Assembly: GCA_029851415.1 (NCBI GenBank) | Contig: CM056743.1 | Coordinates: forward strand, 94,710,501 to 94,774,500 | Direction of reading: 5' to 3' | From: Eretmocerus hayati | Lineage: Eukaryota; Arthropoda; Insecta; Hymenoptera; Aphelinidae | DNA: 64,000 nt | Part shown: piece after piece, positions 34,429-44,006 of the stretch | Position numbering within the stretch: the stretch's first letter is position 1 | Layout of the letters: each line of letters opens with the position of its first letter | Position numbers and translations under genes: made by a program | The notes under the pieces: model-generated | What the model was told of the DNA's origin: nothing | Database searches by the model: none | What the model saw: the letters and a program-made list of their open reading frames with translations, nothing else

Positions 34429-35435
34429 ATGCCTCACTTTTCTAAAGGATAATATAGTCCACTTTATACCCGCAGACTTGGACTTGAGCTCTCCTAACAA
34501 CAAATCATTGACCGACATTGGAGCGATTGATTATGCCAAGTTAAAATCACAGGACCCCGAAATTGGTGAAGTTTTAGTGACTAAAAATCGGGGAAGATTC
34601 ATTTACAGTCTCGTAATTTGTGACGAGAAAGATAGTCCTATTAACCCCGCGATCGTGAAATTATCCCTTTCAAATCTTTCTGAATTGATACGGAAATCGG
34701 AGATAGAATCTTTTCGTATAGCGCGAGTAGGAGAGTTAACAGACAAGCTGCCAAAGACTTTTATGAATAACACAATTCAGACTGAATTTCGGGATTTTCC
34801 CCTAACCATAACCTTCTGTTATGGAACCTGTGCCGTCCTAGAAGTCGCCCAAACTGCACACATCATTGAAAAATTCCACTCGAGTTCATTCGGGGGCCAC
34901 CGAGGAATAGGAAAGACGTACAGACGAATTAGAGAGAAATTCTCATAGAAGGGTATGAAAAAAGACGTAGAAGATTTCGTCAATAAGTGCTCTGTTTGTC
35001 AAGAACAAAAGTTGATAGGAATCCGAACTAAAGTCTCAAGGAACATTTCAGATACCCCTGCGCAGGTATTTGAAATAATCGCTATAGATACTGTAGGCCC
35101 TTTGCCAACCACTCCCTCGGGTAACCGGCATATCTTAACAATGCAGTGTCAACTTTCAAAATTTTGCATAGCCATTCCTATTCCAGATATCCGAGCCGTT
35201 ACCATCGCAGATGCACTAGCTAGACACCTTATAGCAAGTTTTGGGGTACCCAAAATAATTTTGAGTGACAGAGGCACAAGTTTCAACAATAAACTTCTGA
35301 AAGATTTAGCAAAAATTTCTGGCATCAAATTGATTACTTCCACGAGCTACCATCCTCAGGGAAACGCGTCTCTTGAGCGCAGTCACGCAATGTTAGGCAA
35401 TTACATCAGAACTAAAGCCAAAGAGAAACAAGACT
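34429..35435 (+). pseudogene. pol: Integrase N-terminal and core part of provirus B
   Basis: A zinc site (HSSSFGGHRG, then CSVCQEQK) is split by TAG at 34946-34948, where family members normally have Trp. The core has D in AIDTVGP, D in LSDRGTSF and E in ASLERSHAM, ending at KEKQD. The rest of integrase continues in copy C (from 39013 downward). Confidence 0.85.
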
Positions 35436-35710
35436 AAGATTTATTCTGATTGTTTCTTGTGCTCGAGGTAGTTGATAATGCAATGATGGTTATCTTTTTT
35501 AGATTGGTCGAGCAATGGTTTTTATTCCAAAATTCCGACGTTCCGCCCGTCAAAACTGCACAGGCCTCTTCAGGGTTACAAAGTCGAGATATAAGTTTAG
35601 CATCAGGTTGATGCAAGTCAAATTCTGCACAATATCTTATCCACTATAACAAAGAAATTTAGTGTGAGGATGGCACAATCAATATGAATAAACGCGTATA
35701 AAATGTTTTA
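35436..35710 (-). repeat. Penelope-like element end (pLTR) copy 1
   Basis: It shares about 235 bp (35476-35710) in direct orientation with 39019-39253 at roughly 90% by eye. Read on the minus strand it has the CTGAAGA / stem / GAAC-GTC layout of hammerhead-bearing Penelope-like element ends, then an A-rich 3' tail. An extra 40 bp (35436-35475) is present only here. No Penelope RT is in the window. Confidence 0.55.
35537..35573 (-). ncRNA. Hammerhead ribozyme motif, copy 1 (core mutated)
   Basis: Minus strand: CTGAAGA, then a stem GCCTGT / ACGGGC (three-base-pair core plus wobbles), then GGAAC and GTC. The strand order and the very short stem III match type I hammerheads of Penelope-like elements, which are known to act mainly as dimers. 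GGAAC replaces the essential GAAAC, so this copy should be weak or dead. Confidence 0.5.
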
Positions 35711-35712
35711 AT

Positions 35713-36177
35713 GCAACATTATCCTTCTTACTGACTCGACGGAATCTTATTGTGGAACTAACGACTTGTTGACATATCTAATTCCCGACTCCGCACATCA
35801 CTCTTCATAACACGTAACACATATCTCGTAGCTCATATTCCCAATTTGTGGAACATATAACTCAACACGTCCCGAAAACGCCGGAATCAGAATTCAACAA
35901 TGGCTTCTTCTTCCGGAATCAATAGATCATTGATGGACATCAATGCCATCGCAGACGCTACCGCGTGAGAACAAGCTCTCACTACTTTTCTCAGACAGGA
36001 AGAGTTAGAAAATCAAGAACAGTTGCAGCTCACCTATGATACCTTCATTAACACCTCTTTGAGTACCTGTGATTGTGAAACGTACTCTCATTTGATTTGG
36101 AAGAGCATTTTGAAAAACTAATACGCCTATCGGAAAGATTTACAAGCCGAGCAATGCGAGGCATCACGCTAGTAAAT
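35713..36177 (+). pseudogene. gag: Coding-like fragment next to Penelope end; possibly a gag start
   Basis: An ATG at 35900 opens MASSSGINRSLMD, with a TGA at 35966. The same frame then continues as a Glu/Gln-rich helix (QEELENQEQLQLTYDTF) to a stop near 36120. It is gene-like and placed where a provirus leader and gag start would be. It joins inverted env-side sequence at 36178. I cannot show that it belongs to the same provirus family. Confidence 0.35.
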
Positions 36178-36309
36178 ATAATTGTAAGACAAACATGTCG
36201 ACATTTAAAATATGATCCGGAAGGGTGCAGAACTTATTTTTTCCGTATGCTATTATGTATGCATATTCCATCTTTGAGCTGAAATTTCCCAGAAAGAGGA
36301 AGAAGAAAA

Positions 36310-36330
36310 AAAATGTATATATACATTCTG
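36310..36330. other. Empty target site for the 1.17-kb transposon
   Basis: The sequence around TGTATATATACATTC is uninterrupted here. In copy A the same place holds the transposon between two ATATAT duplicates. Confidence 0.85.
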
Positions 36331-36465
36331 GAACATCGCACGTTGTCACTTCTATCATTTTGGAGTATGTACTGCGTCTGTCCGCGTACGTTGGGTATTG
36401 AGTTATTTGTGATATGCGGCCGAGTGATTTGACGAGTTATGCGTGATAGTCATGGGTCTACGATC

Positions 36466-38525
36466 TTAAGGATAGTCCACGTCTTGTGTCGGTAACAGAG
36501 ATGATTGTGGTTGAAGTTGTGGTGGAACATGTATGAATGACGTTTCTAGTTGAGTATTCTCAGGAAGGGCTGGGTGTAATGAGGTTACAAATGGTACCAG
36601 GGCTTTAGTCACTGGAGTAGACTCTGGAACGGCCGGGGTAGTGATAGTGGTCTTGCTACTGTCATGTGTATTATGCTTTCCTGTGACAGATGTTGTGGGT
36701 TGTCTGTATGGATGATAACGGATGTATTTGGTCTCTCGTTTTTCCTAGATTTCAGGCATGTCTCTATTTTTCTAATACTCATGCAGAAAATAACTGCAAT
36801 CACAACAGTTGAACAGAATGATGCTCCCAACCAGCTGTGAAAGGTATTCATCACTCTCTTTTGTTTGGCTACCTCACGATATTGTTTTTCTATTTCCCCT
36901 AATGTTATTGTATCACCATTTGATAACCAGGGGTCTAAATTTTCATGAATTTCATGATTCGCGTCTTGTAACGCTGACTGGGTATTTTCGGATAAAAGAT
37001 GTGTGATATGCAGCTAAAACTCTGGTTCATAGGCCAATGAATAATCGATCAACTCTGTTTACTTCAAAGAGTAAAAAATTACTAGCGTGCGCACTGCATA
37101 ATCCGTTAATTGAGAGAATGCCGGTCCCGTTCAATACAATTTCGGTTTTGGATTCTTCAGCACAAATAACTCTCATTCGTATTGCTATGGTCGTGGAAAA
37201 GAGCCACTTATTTGCGGAGTGTAATCTTTTGAAATGGGGTTTGTTCGCTGAGGTTATTACGTAATTGCATGATTTTAGGTTGCCTGGTGAGGTTTTCGCT
37301 AAAAGTTCGAACTCGCATGGATCTTCAACGTGACTGACTCTAATTGGCTCTCCAGCATCACATAGTTCAGTATGATTCCGGTCTATGCAGTCTTGTAATT
37401 GGTGCTCTTGGAAGAGATTATATGTACGAAAGTTTTTGGATACAAATATGTCTGAGAATTCCGGTATAATAGGAATGAATGAATTTTGAGTTTTCACTAC
37501 GTTTGTTGGGGTTGGTAAACTGTGAATTTTATAGTGCATGAATTGTGTAGCATCGGCTATCGGGAAGGTTAAAGTTACGAAAAGTTTTTTGTTCGTTACA
37601 TGTACGTAGGATTTAGATATTGGAAAAAGGTATTCCGGGGTGATTTTTTCTTTGTCCCATGGTAAGACATGATTAACTCTGTAATTGTTGATGTCTTGCA
37701 AGATATTTTGCAATTGCTCATGGTTCAACAGCAGAGGGTGCAAGTGTCCCCTTGCGGTCACCTCAATAGCATTGACAAGTGTTTTATATGAGGAAATAGA
37801 ATGTTGCAGAGCCATTTCAAATTCTGTTACCCATAACTCTAAATTTTCCCGAAGGGTTAATCCATTAATAGTGTTCGATGATGAGGCGAAGCCCTTTGAC
37901 AGTTTATTGTGCAATATTTCTACTTCGTTCCTCTGTAACTTCATGAATTTGTGGATGTTGTCCGATTCAGATCTCAATATATGTGTGCTTTCAGATGCGA
38001 GTAGTGATATGTTCTGGTTTCAGCCATACAAGCCATTCACTTGTTTCGTCATCAAGTCACGGTCGTCAGCGTCCATAGTGCCAAATAATTTTCGGTTTAC
38101 CCACCCCATTATCTCTAAGGGGGCGCCTCTCTTTCTTAGATTATGCCCTTTAACCAAATCGGGTCGTCGCACTGGCGGGTTGGAAAAGTATTCTTTGACA
38201 TCTGATCTTAAGGTATCGAGGGTATGTAACATTGTTTCTAACTTTGCCAAAGGAATGAGCTGGTCACAATCTACCAATTCATGATTACACCTTGCCCTCA
38301 CAGCTTCTAATTGGTTCTCCCTCCAGTCATTTTCTTCTAATAGCTTATCGCAATTTATAACTATAGAAAGTTTCCATTCTGATCTAATTATTTTTCCTTC
38401 ACCAAAATACTCTAAGTAGATGCCAGGATTTTTTGAAATTTGTGTGATTTCATGAGTTACGTCTACCAGATTTAATTCTAAGGTAAATGGAGCCAATCCA
38501 TAAGAAAATCAGAAGTATCATCCTG
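36466..38525 (-). pseudogene. env: Env-like glycoprotein of provirus C, broken
   Basis: This is a more complete copy of the Baculovirus-F-like/insect gypsy env than the one in A. The N-terminal ectodomain is at 38496-38020 and includes a basic cleavage-type motif (RKRG, about 38135). The central ectodomain spans 37977-37027. A C-terminal transmembrane helix (FCSTVVIAVIFCM, about 36800) and a Pro-rich tail follow. Breaks: a stop near 38017, a frame change at about 37027 and stops in the tail. It encodes a class I-type fusion protein by family knowledge; as it stands it cannot be made. Confidence 0.8.
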
Positions 38526-38567
38526 CCTTTTTTCGTGTGCGCCTGTAACAATAAACAAAAGAAACTG

Positions 38568-39013
38568 TCAATTATACGCACGCTCTACTTCATCAATATG
38601 CTTTAGAAAGGTTTCCCCGGTTGAAGTTTCTAATGAAACATTGTCGTTTCGATAAACTTCTTCGACTTTGAATTTGCCATTGGAAAAGTTGTCTAATTTG
38701 CCTTTCCTTGGCTCCTTGAGAACATATACCTCCATCCCTAATTTTAGGTCTTCAGGCTTCTTATCTTTGTCATATTGTTTTTTGGTTTCATTCTTGGAAT
38801 CAATAAGATTTTCTCTAGCTTCTCTTCGGAAATCAGCAAGGATTTTAATCAGGTTGCACAAGTATGAACTGTATGTTTCTAATTCGGAGTCGTCTGAATA
38901 TTTATCAACTGTTCGGGCCTTGCGTCCGTAGACAATTTCAAAAGGGCTGAATCCTGCGGAAGTGTGGACCGAGGAATTGTATTCGAAGGACGCGAAGGGT
39001 ATGATCAAATCCC
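38568..39013 (-). pseudogene. pol: Integrase C-terminal part of provirus C
   Basis: The minus-strand frame begins with DLIIPFASFEYNSSV, passes FSPFEIVYGRKARTV and ends with KLGMEVYVLKEPRKGKL and FLKHIDEVERAYN. It is the direct continuation of the integrase core in copy B. There is no stop in this 146-codon piece, but it is cut off from its N-terminus by the inversion. Confidence 0.85.
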
Positions 39014-39018
39014 AGTCT

Positions 39019-39253
39019 TAATGCAACGATGGTTATCTTTTTTAGATTGGTCGAGCAATGGTTTTTATTTCAAAATTCCGACGTTTCACCCGTCAAAACT
39101 GCACGGGCCTCTCCAGGGTTACAAAGTCGAGATATAATTTTAGCACCAGGTTGATGCAGGTCAAACACTGCACAATATCTTATCCACAATAACAAAGAGA
39201 TTTAGTGTGAGGATGGCACAATTAATATGAATAAACGTGTATAAAGTGTTTTA
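39019..39253 (-). repeat. Penelope-like element end (pLTR) copy 2
   Basis: Direct repeat of 35476-35710. On the minus strand it abuts copy C at AGTCTT/AAGACT. To its right the sequence is unrelated to the proviruses. No coding. Confidence 0.55.
39080..39116 (-). ncRNA. Hammerhead ribozyme motif, copy 2
   Basis: Minus strand: CTGGAGA, stem GCCCGT / ACGGGT (six pairs, one G-U, loop GCAGTTTTG), then GAAAC and GTC. The 3' core is intact, while the 5' core CTGAAGA has one A-to-G change. Copy 1 shows the opposite pattern, so their consensus is a complete hammerhead core. Short stem III as in Penelope-like ribozymes. Confidence 0.6.
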
Positions 39254-40407
39254 CAAACTTCGGTTTGAAATATTTTGCTGGTTTTCGGCCACATTCTGTC
39301 TAGCGATGTTGGTGCTTCGACAGTTGTCTAACTTGTGAATAGAGCATGCGAGAGGGAGAGAGAGAGAAAGTTCACGCGAGTGATACGTAAGTGGATTGAT
39401 GCCATTGTTCAGGCGCATTGAAGATCGACAGATCAGCTGCGTTGATTCATCCTTATTCTGATTTTATCGATGACAAACTTGTATGCATTCTTCAAGTACA
39501 TCGTGTCCTGGGTTCTATTGATGGCGTTGGGGTGGAAATGTATGTAAAGCATTACTAGAAATTCTCTATTTTTCTTATCCCACTCATCAAATTATTCTTT
39601 TTCAAAATATTCTTTAGAAAATTTTCGAAATTTCCCACTCTGAAGCAGAACCTGAACTTGCCTTCATTCTTCTTAGTCTCACTTAGAGGAAGTCTCAAAC
39701 GTACGCGCTCTCTACCAGAGCCACCGTCGTCTCCTCGCTGCCTTCAAAAACACACATACGCGCGCGAGAAGCATCGAACAATGTGACACCAGAAAAGGAG
39801 TGGGGATTCTTAGTGATGCGCGCTCTCTCAACAGCCCGCAGTCATCTTCTCAAACCCGTCGCGAACACACGTGCTCTATGAAGTTGAGCGAGTATAAAAA
39901 CAGTTGACACATGATGAGGTAAGCTTGCAGAATATTATTGTTGACATCGACATCTAGAAAAAACATCGTACGGGTAAGTAATTCCATGAATACTCTGATC
40001 AATCGTTATTTCTGAGATCATTATGAATACTACAACGAAAACGTCAAGAATCTTTAGGGGATTCGAATAGAACTAAAATTTATTGGATAGAAATTCAGAA
40101 TATCCTCCGGAGCCTCCTTAAAAAGAACAATGTGGAGGATGAAAATTCGAAAATTTTTCGGGATTTTGAAAAAGCAAAAATATAAAAAATTGTTTTTCTT
40201 TTTCAAAAATTTTTCCAAAAATTTCCAAAATCTCCCACTCTGAAGCACATTCTGAACTTGCCTTCATCCTGATCAGTTTCAGTTAAAGAAACGCTCAGGC
40301 ACTCACGCTCTCTGCCGAAGCCTCATTCTCCCCCCCCCCTCCGCCTTCACAGACACAGACACGCGCCGAGAAGCATCACGACACCAGAAAAGGAGAGGGG
40401 ATACATA

Positions 40408-40554
40408 ATGATGCGCGCTCTCGTAACACTTCGCAGTCTTCTTCTTGTGCCCAGCGCAAACACACGTACTCTATGGGGTCGAACAGGTATAGCAAGGGTC
40501 GACGCAGAACAAAGTCTGCTTGCAAGATATCATCAAAGAGATCAAAATACATAG
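40408..40554 (+). CDS. Small frame in exon-like unit 2 (48 aa), uncertain
   Basis: Two ATGs open a 48-codon frame whose first 18 residues (MMRALVTLRSLLLVPSAN) are weakly signal-peptide-like. It ends in TAG before the donor site. Its homologue in unit 3 has the same length and no indels. The two differ at about 11 residues with few silent changes. That does not support purifying selection; it fits either non-coding drift or fast evolution. I would not rely on it as a gene. Confidence 0.25.
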   Translation: MMRALVTLRSLLLVPSANTRTLWGRTGIARVDAEQSLLARYHQRDQNT

Positions 40555-40998
40555 AGGACATCATAAAGGTGAGTGATTTCAACCTCAGTTTTGAAATTCA
40601 TTTTCCCTGAAATCTTTAAAATCAAGAACACGATAACGTCGAGAATTTGAATGGTTCAATTTAATTGAATATATTATACATGAAATTTTAAGATTTTGTG
40701 CGGGGCTTCGACGAAACAAATATATGAAAAATGAAAATTAGAAAATTTTTCGGGATCTTGAAAAAACAAAAATATAAAAAGTTGTTTTTCTTTTTCCAAA
40801 AAATTTTCCCAAAAATTTCCAAAATCTCCCACTCTGAAGCACATTCTGAACTTGCCTTCATTCTTATCAGTTTAAGTTGAAGAAACGCTCAGGCATTCGC
40901 GCTCTCTACCGAAGCCGCATTCTCCCCCTCTCCGCCTTCACAGACACAGACACGCGCCGAGAAACATCATGACACCAGAAAAGGAGAGGGGATACTTA

Positions 40999-41145
40999 AT
41001 GATGCGCGCTCTCGTAACACTTCGCAGTCTTCCTCTTGTGCCTGGCGCAAACACACGTACTCGATGGGGTCGAGCAGGTGTAACAAGAGTCGACGCAGAA
41101 CAGAATCAGCTTGCAAGATGTCATCAAGGAGATCAACATACATAG
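40999..41145 (+). CDS. Small frame in exon-like unit 3 (48 aa), uncertain
   Basis: Homologue of the unit-2 frame, beginning MMRALVTLRSLPLVPGAN and ending at TAG, with equal length. Unit 1 keeps the ATG but stops early, and unit 4 has a different, longer frame. No family recognised. Confidence 0.25.
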   Translation: MMRALVTLRSLPLVPGANTRTRWGRAGVTRVDAEQNQLARCHQGDQHT

Positions 41146-41760
41146 AGGACATCATAAAACTAAAGTGATTTCGATCTTAATTTTGAAATTCAATTTTCCT
41201 GAAATATTTAAAATCAAGAAAACGATAACGTCGAGAATTTGAATGGTTCAATTTAATTGAATATATTATGCATGAAATTTTGAGATTTTGTGCGGGGCTT
41301 CGACGAAACAAATATATGAGAAATGAAAATTAGAAAAATTTTCGGGATCTTGAAGAATATAAAAAATTGTTTTTCTTTTCCCAAGAATTTCCAAATCTCC
41401 CACTCTGAGGCACATTCTGAACTTGCCTTCATTCTTATCAGTTTCAGTTAGAGGAACGCCCAGGCATTCGCGTTCTCTACCGAAGCCGCAGTCACTCCTC
41501 CGCTGCCTTCACAGACAGACAGATAGGCGCCGAGTGAAATAAAAAAACGTGTCATCAGAAGAGTAGGATACCATTGGGGATGCGCGATCTCTTACCAACC
41601 CACATTATGGCTCTTGACACAAAGACGAACATACCTACGCTGAAGAGAAGATCCAAATCAAGAAAATTCTATGTAAATAAGGCGAACTCACAAAATATCA
41701 TCATATATATTGACATCTACATCACAAGAGCGTAAAAGTAAGTAATATCTATCTAATCGA

Positions 41761-42639
41761 AGTTCTTCATGTTCTCCGAATTTGATAAAAATACCAAATA
41801 TAAAAATTCAAACCCTTTTCTGAAATATTGTAGATTCAAGTGCACGATAACATCAGAAGATAAATTGAATCCCTATAATTCTAAACAAAATTGTTAAGTT
41901 ACCTTCAAAGACAAAATTTTCAGGCTCTGCAATTCTAATTCTCAATTCCCCCCTCCATGAAAATGTCTTGCTATATCATCAAATTCAGTTGATTCAACAT
42001 TCAATTCACCGAATTTGACACCAATGAAGAGTTCAATGTCAAACTTTGCTCTATTGTTCCGCAGACATCCAAAAATCAATCGTGAATATCTCACAGTGGA
42101 GAATTTACAAGACGTTTTCAACTCAACGTTTTACATCCGTTCCAGAAAAAGTAACAAGATTAGAACTACAGTAAAATGACATGAATTCAAGCACAAAAGC
42201 ATAACGCTCATCACATAAAACAAGAGAATCCATAACACCTCTGGAATCGAATCAACTTCCGAAGACATCAAATGTGAGTTCCATGTATCAACCCGTGTCA
42301 CTTCACATTCTAAAATATCTGTAGAAATTTAATTGGATATAGTTCTATGGAAACTTCTCGAATATCATGATTCTATAAAATCGTCGTCAGGACATGAGAT
42401 TGATTAGTTTTCCATAAAACGTAGACAAATAAGAAAATAGCCTTTACTATTCTACTGAAATGGCATGGATGGTAACTCACCAATGTAGCCTTGATCTTAC
42501 GATCTAATTTGAGACTAATCTTAATTACGGAAAAAATCGATCCATCACCGTCCCACACTTTAACAAATAATTCCGAACAATACACATCGTTTACATATGG
42601 CCGTTTCTCTGGAACTTTTACACCTGCTGGGATACAGCT
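41761..42639. other. No gene recognised
   Basis: AT-rich sequence downstream of the exon-like array, with no family-like frame. A donor-like ATGTGAGTT occurs near 42270 but has no clear exon attached. Confidence 0.4.
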
Positions 42640-42891
42640 ATGGATAATGATATAAGGGAACAATCAAATCTATCGGTCCCGATCGAAGTGAAAATATCAT
42701 TATCCGAGTCTCAAATGAGATATCTTCGGCTTCTGTATGATCAGGAGAAGTTGATTCATTCTAGCTCGTTCAAAGAGAGAAAATGTGGGGAAGATCCTGT
42801 GGAAATACTTGGTACTCTCGGGCGGTCTTACGGATACTCTGTTGATGCCGCGCAACTTTTCGGGTTGATTCAAGCTGCATTTGGTGGGTAA
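42640..42891 (+). CDS. Unidentified 83-codon frame, possible exon
   Basis: The frame MDNDIREQSN to LFGLIQAAFGG has balanced composition and a regular helix-like pattern (SESQMRYLRLLYDQEKL), unlike the surrounding AT-rich sequence. A GGTGGGTAAT donor-like string overlaps its end. No motif or homologue is known to me, and no partner exon was found. Confidence 0.25.
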   Translation: MDNDIREQSNLSVPIEVKISLSESQMRYLRLLYDQEKLIHSSSFKERKCGEDPVEILGTLGRSYGYSVDAAQLFGLIQAAFGG

Positions 42892-43554
42892 TATATTGAA
42901 GGAAAATGGCCCAAAAGAGCGATGGTGTGCTACCAATTCAGCCGAAACTGTATGACTTTAAAAATTGTGAATAAAAAATCAATCATGTCTCGTTCAACTC
43001 AAAGATGATTACGCCAAGCTCTTGCCGTGACTCTGAACGCAATTTTTGGAATGCATATACAAAGTAGATGCAATTGCGGAGATTTTGCGACAAGTCTCGT
43101 GTTGGTGCGATATTCCTATCTAGAATACGGCCGTTCTGAAGTGAAATAGAAAAAACGTGAATCATGATAAAAATTCAGTTTTCCTCATCCCACATTGACG
43201 GATCGAACTCTATGTTGATAAAACCAGTTGTGACCGGATACCCTGACCTTACAAAGCTGCAAAAAGCCCAAGGCGGTCCTTGAAATTGTCAATCTTGCGA
43301 AATGATTGCTTAGTAAATTCTGGAAAATCGGCGAAAAACAACTTTGAGTTCGACTTATTAACGTGATTTTGGCGATGCCACTCACTCTATATAAGTTCCA
43401 ATAGTGAATTTTTAACTCTCAATACTACACAAATATGTGAGCGAAAGGTCCCAGGTGTGCGTTGAGCGGTTTTCATTTGTCATCTTTCATCGATTTTCAG
43501 CAAAGTGCAAAAGTTCCAGAGAAACGCTCATATCCAAATGCAATCAAATACATT

Positions 43555-43835
43555 TACGAGTTGCAACAGAAATGTATGATGCCATGGCTCACATAGAGAC
43601 CGAGACTATCATCTCTGAGATCGACATATTACAATTTCCTGTTGCCAAGCTGCTGTAAATGTAAGGTATTCTCACCCAAAAAAATACAACACACTTACAC
43701 CACTCTTCAGAAGCAAGATGCTGGATTTCCTATAATCTAAGCGCCACTTTGGTCCCGACACTGGTAAACCAAATCGACGGGTCAGTCTCATCTGATCATG
43801 TCTCCTTCAACCTCTGTGATGAAGAGTTACATTTA
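43555..43835 (+). repeat. Diverged copy of the 1,023-bp repeat unit
   Basis: Blocks such as TTGCAACAGAAATG, CGACACTGGTAAACCAAAT and TGATCATGTCTCCTTCAACC match the units at 49.0 and 50.0 kb. The giant foldbacks lie between this copy and the other two. Confidence 0.8.
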
Positions 43836-44006
43836 CACTGAAACGATATACACGGACCGATCCACACTCAATTCCACTCCATATCACACAACGAAGATGA
43901 TAGATCGATATTCCTGTTCATTTCAATAGAATCTTCATCAAATATCACCAGTTGTTATAAATTGTAGATCAAAATATTGTTGGAATTAGTTCGTTTCTAG
44001 AATCGT

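Larger units (their letters stand above)
28943..35435 (+). mobile_element. Env-bearing gypsy provirus B, 5' and pol part (plus strand)
   Basis: Copy B mirrors A (28566 down to 23263). The copies meet head to head with only about 375 bp of A-specific gag sequence as spacer. B keeps the protease-RT interval lost in A. It ends at CAAGACT, exactly where copy C begins in opposite orientation, so C is most simply the inverted 3' half of B. Confidence 0.85.
36178..39019 (-). mobile_element. Provirus segment C: integrase end, env and 3' region, inverted
   Basis: The minus-strand sequence is homologous to A (19608-23263, minus the 1.17-kb transposon). Its first bases (AAGACTGGGATTTG on the minus strand) continue the codon at which B breaks off (CAAGACT), so nothing is missing apart from a 6-bp overlap AAGACT. 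It is bordered by two Penelope-like ends. Confidence 0.85.
39600..41760 (+). repeat. Four-unit tandem array of exon-like repeats (about 570-600 bp)
   Basis: CCCACTCTGAAGC or its variants start at about 39634, 40234, 40828 and 41399. Each unit has a TTTTCC/pyrimidine-rich run, an AG-ended site (CTTAG, TTTCAG) and 220-300 bp of GC-richer sequence. A splice-donor-like end follows: GTAAGTAAT at about 39973 and 41737, GTGAGTGAT at about 40569; the third unit has lost its GT. AT-rich intron-like sequence follows each. This looks like a duplicated exon with its introns, perhaps of a non-coding or effector gene; no family is recognised. Confidence 0.6.

Noticed and set aside
35476..39253. Direct 235-bp repeats as LTRs of a gag-env element
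   Set aside because: They lack clear TG...CA ends, PBS or PPT, and read as hammerhead-bearing Penelope-like ends on the minus strand. Not fully excluded.
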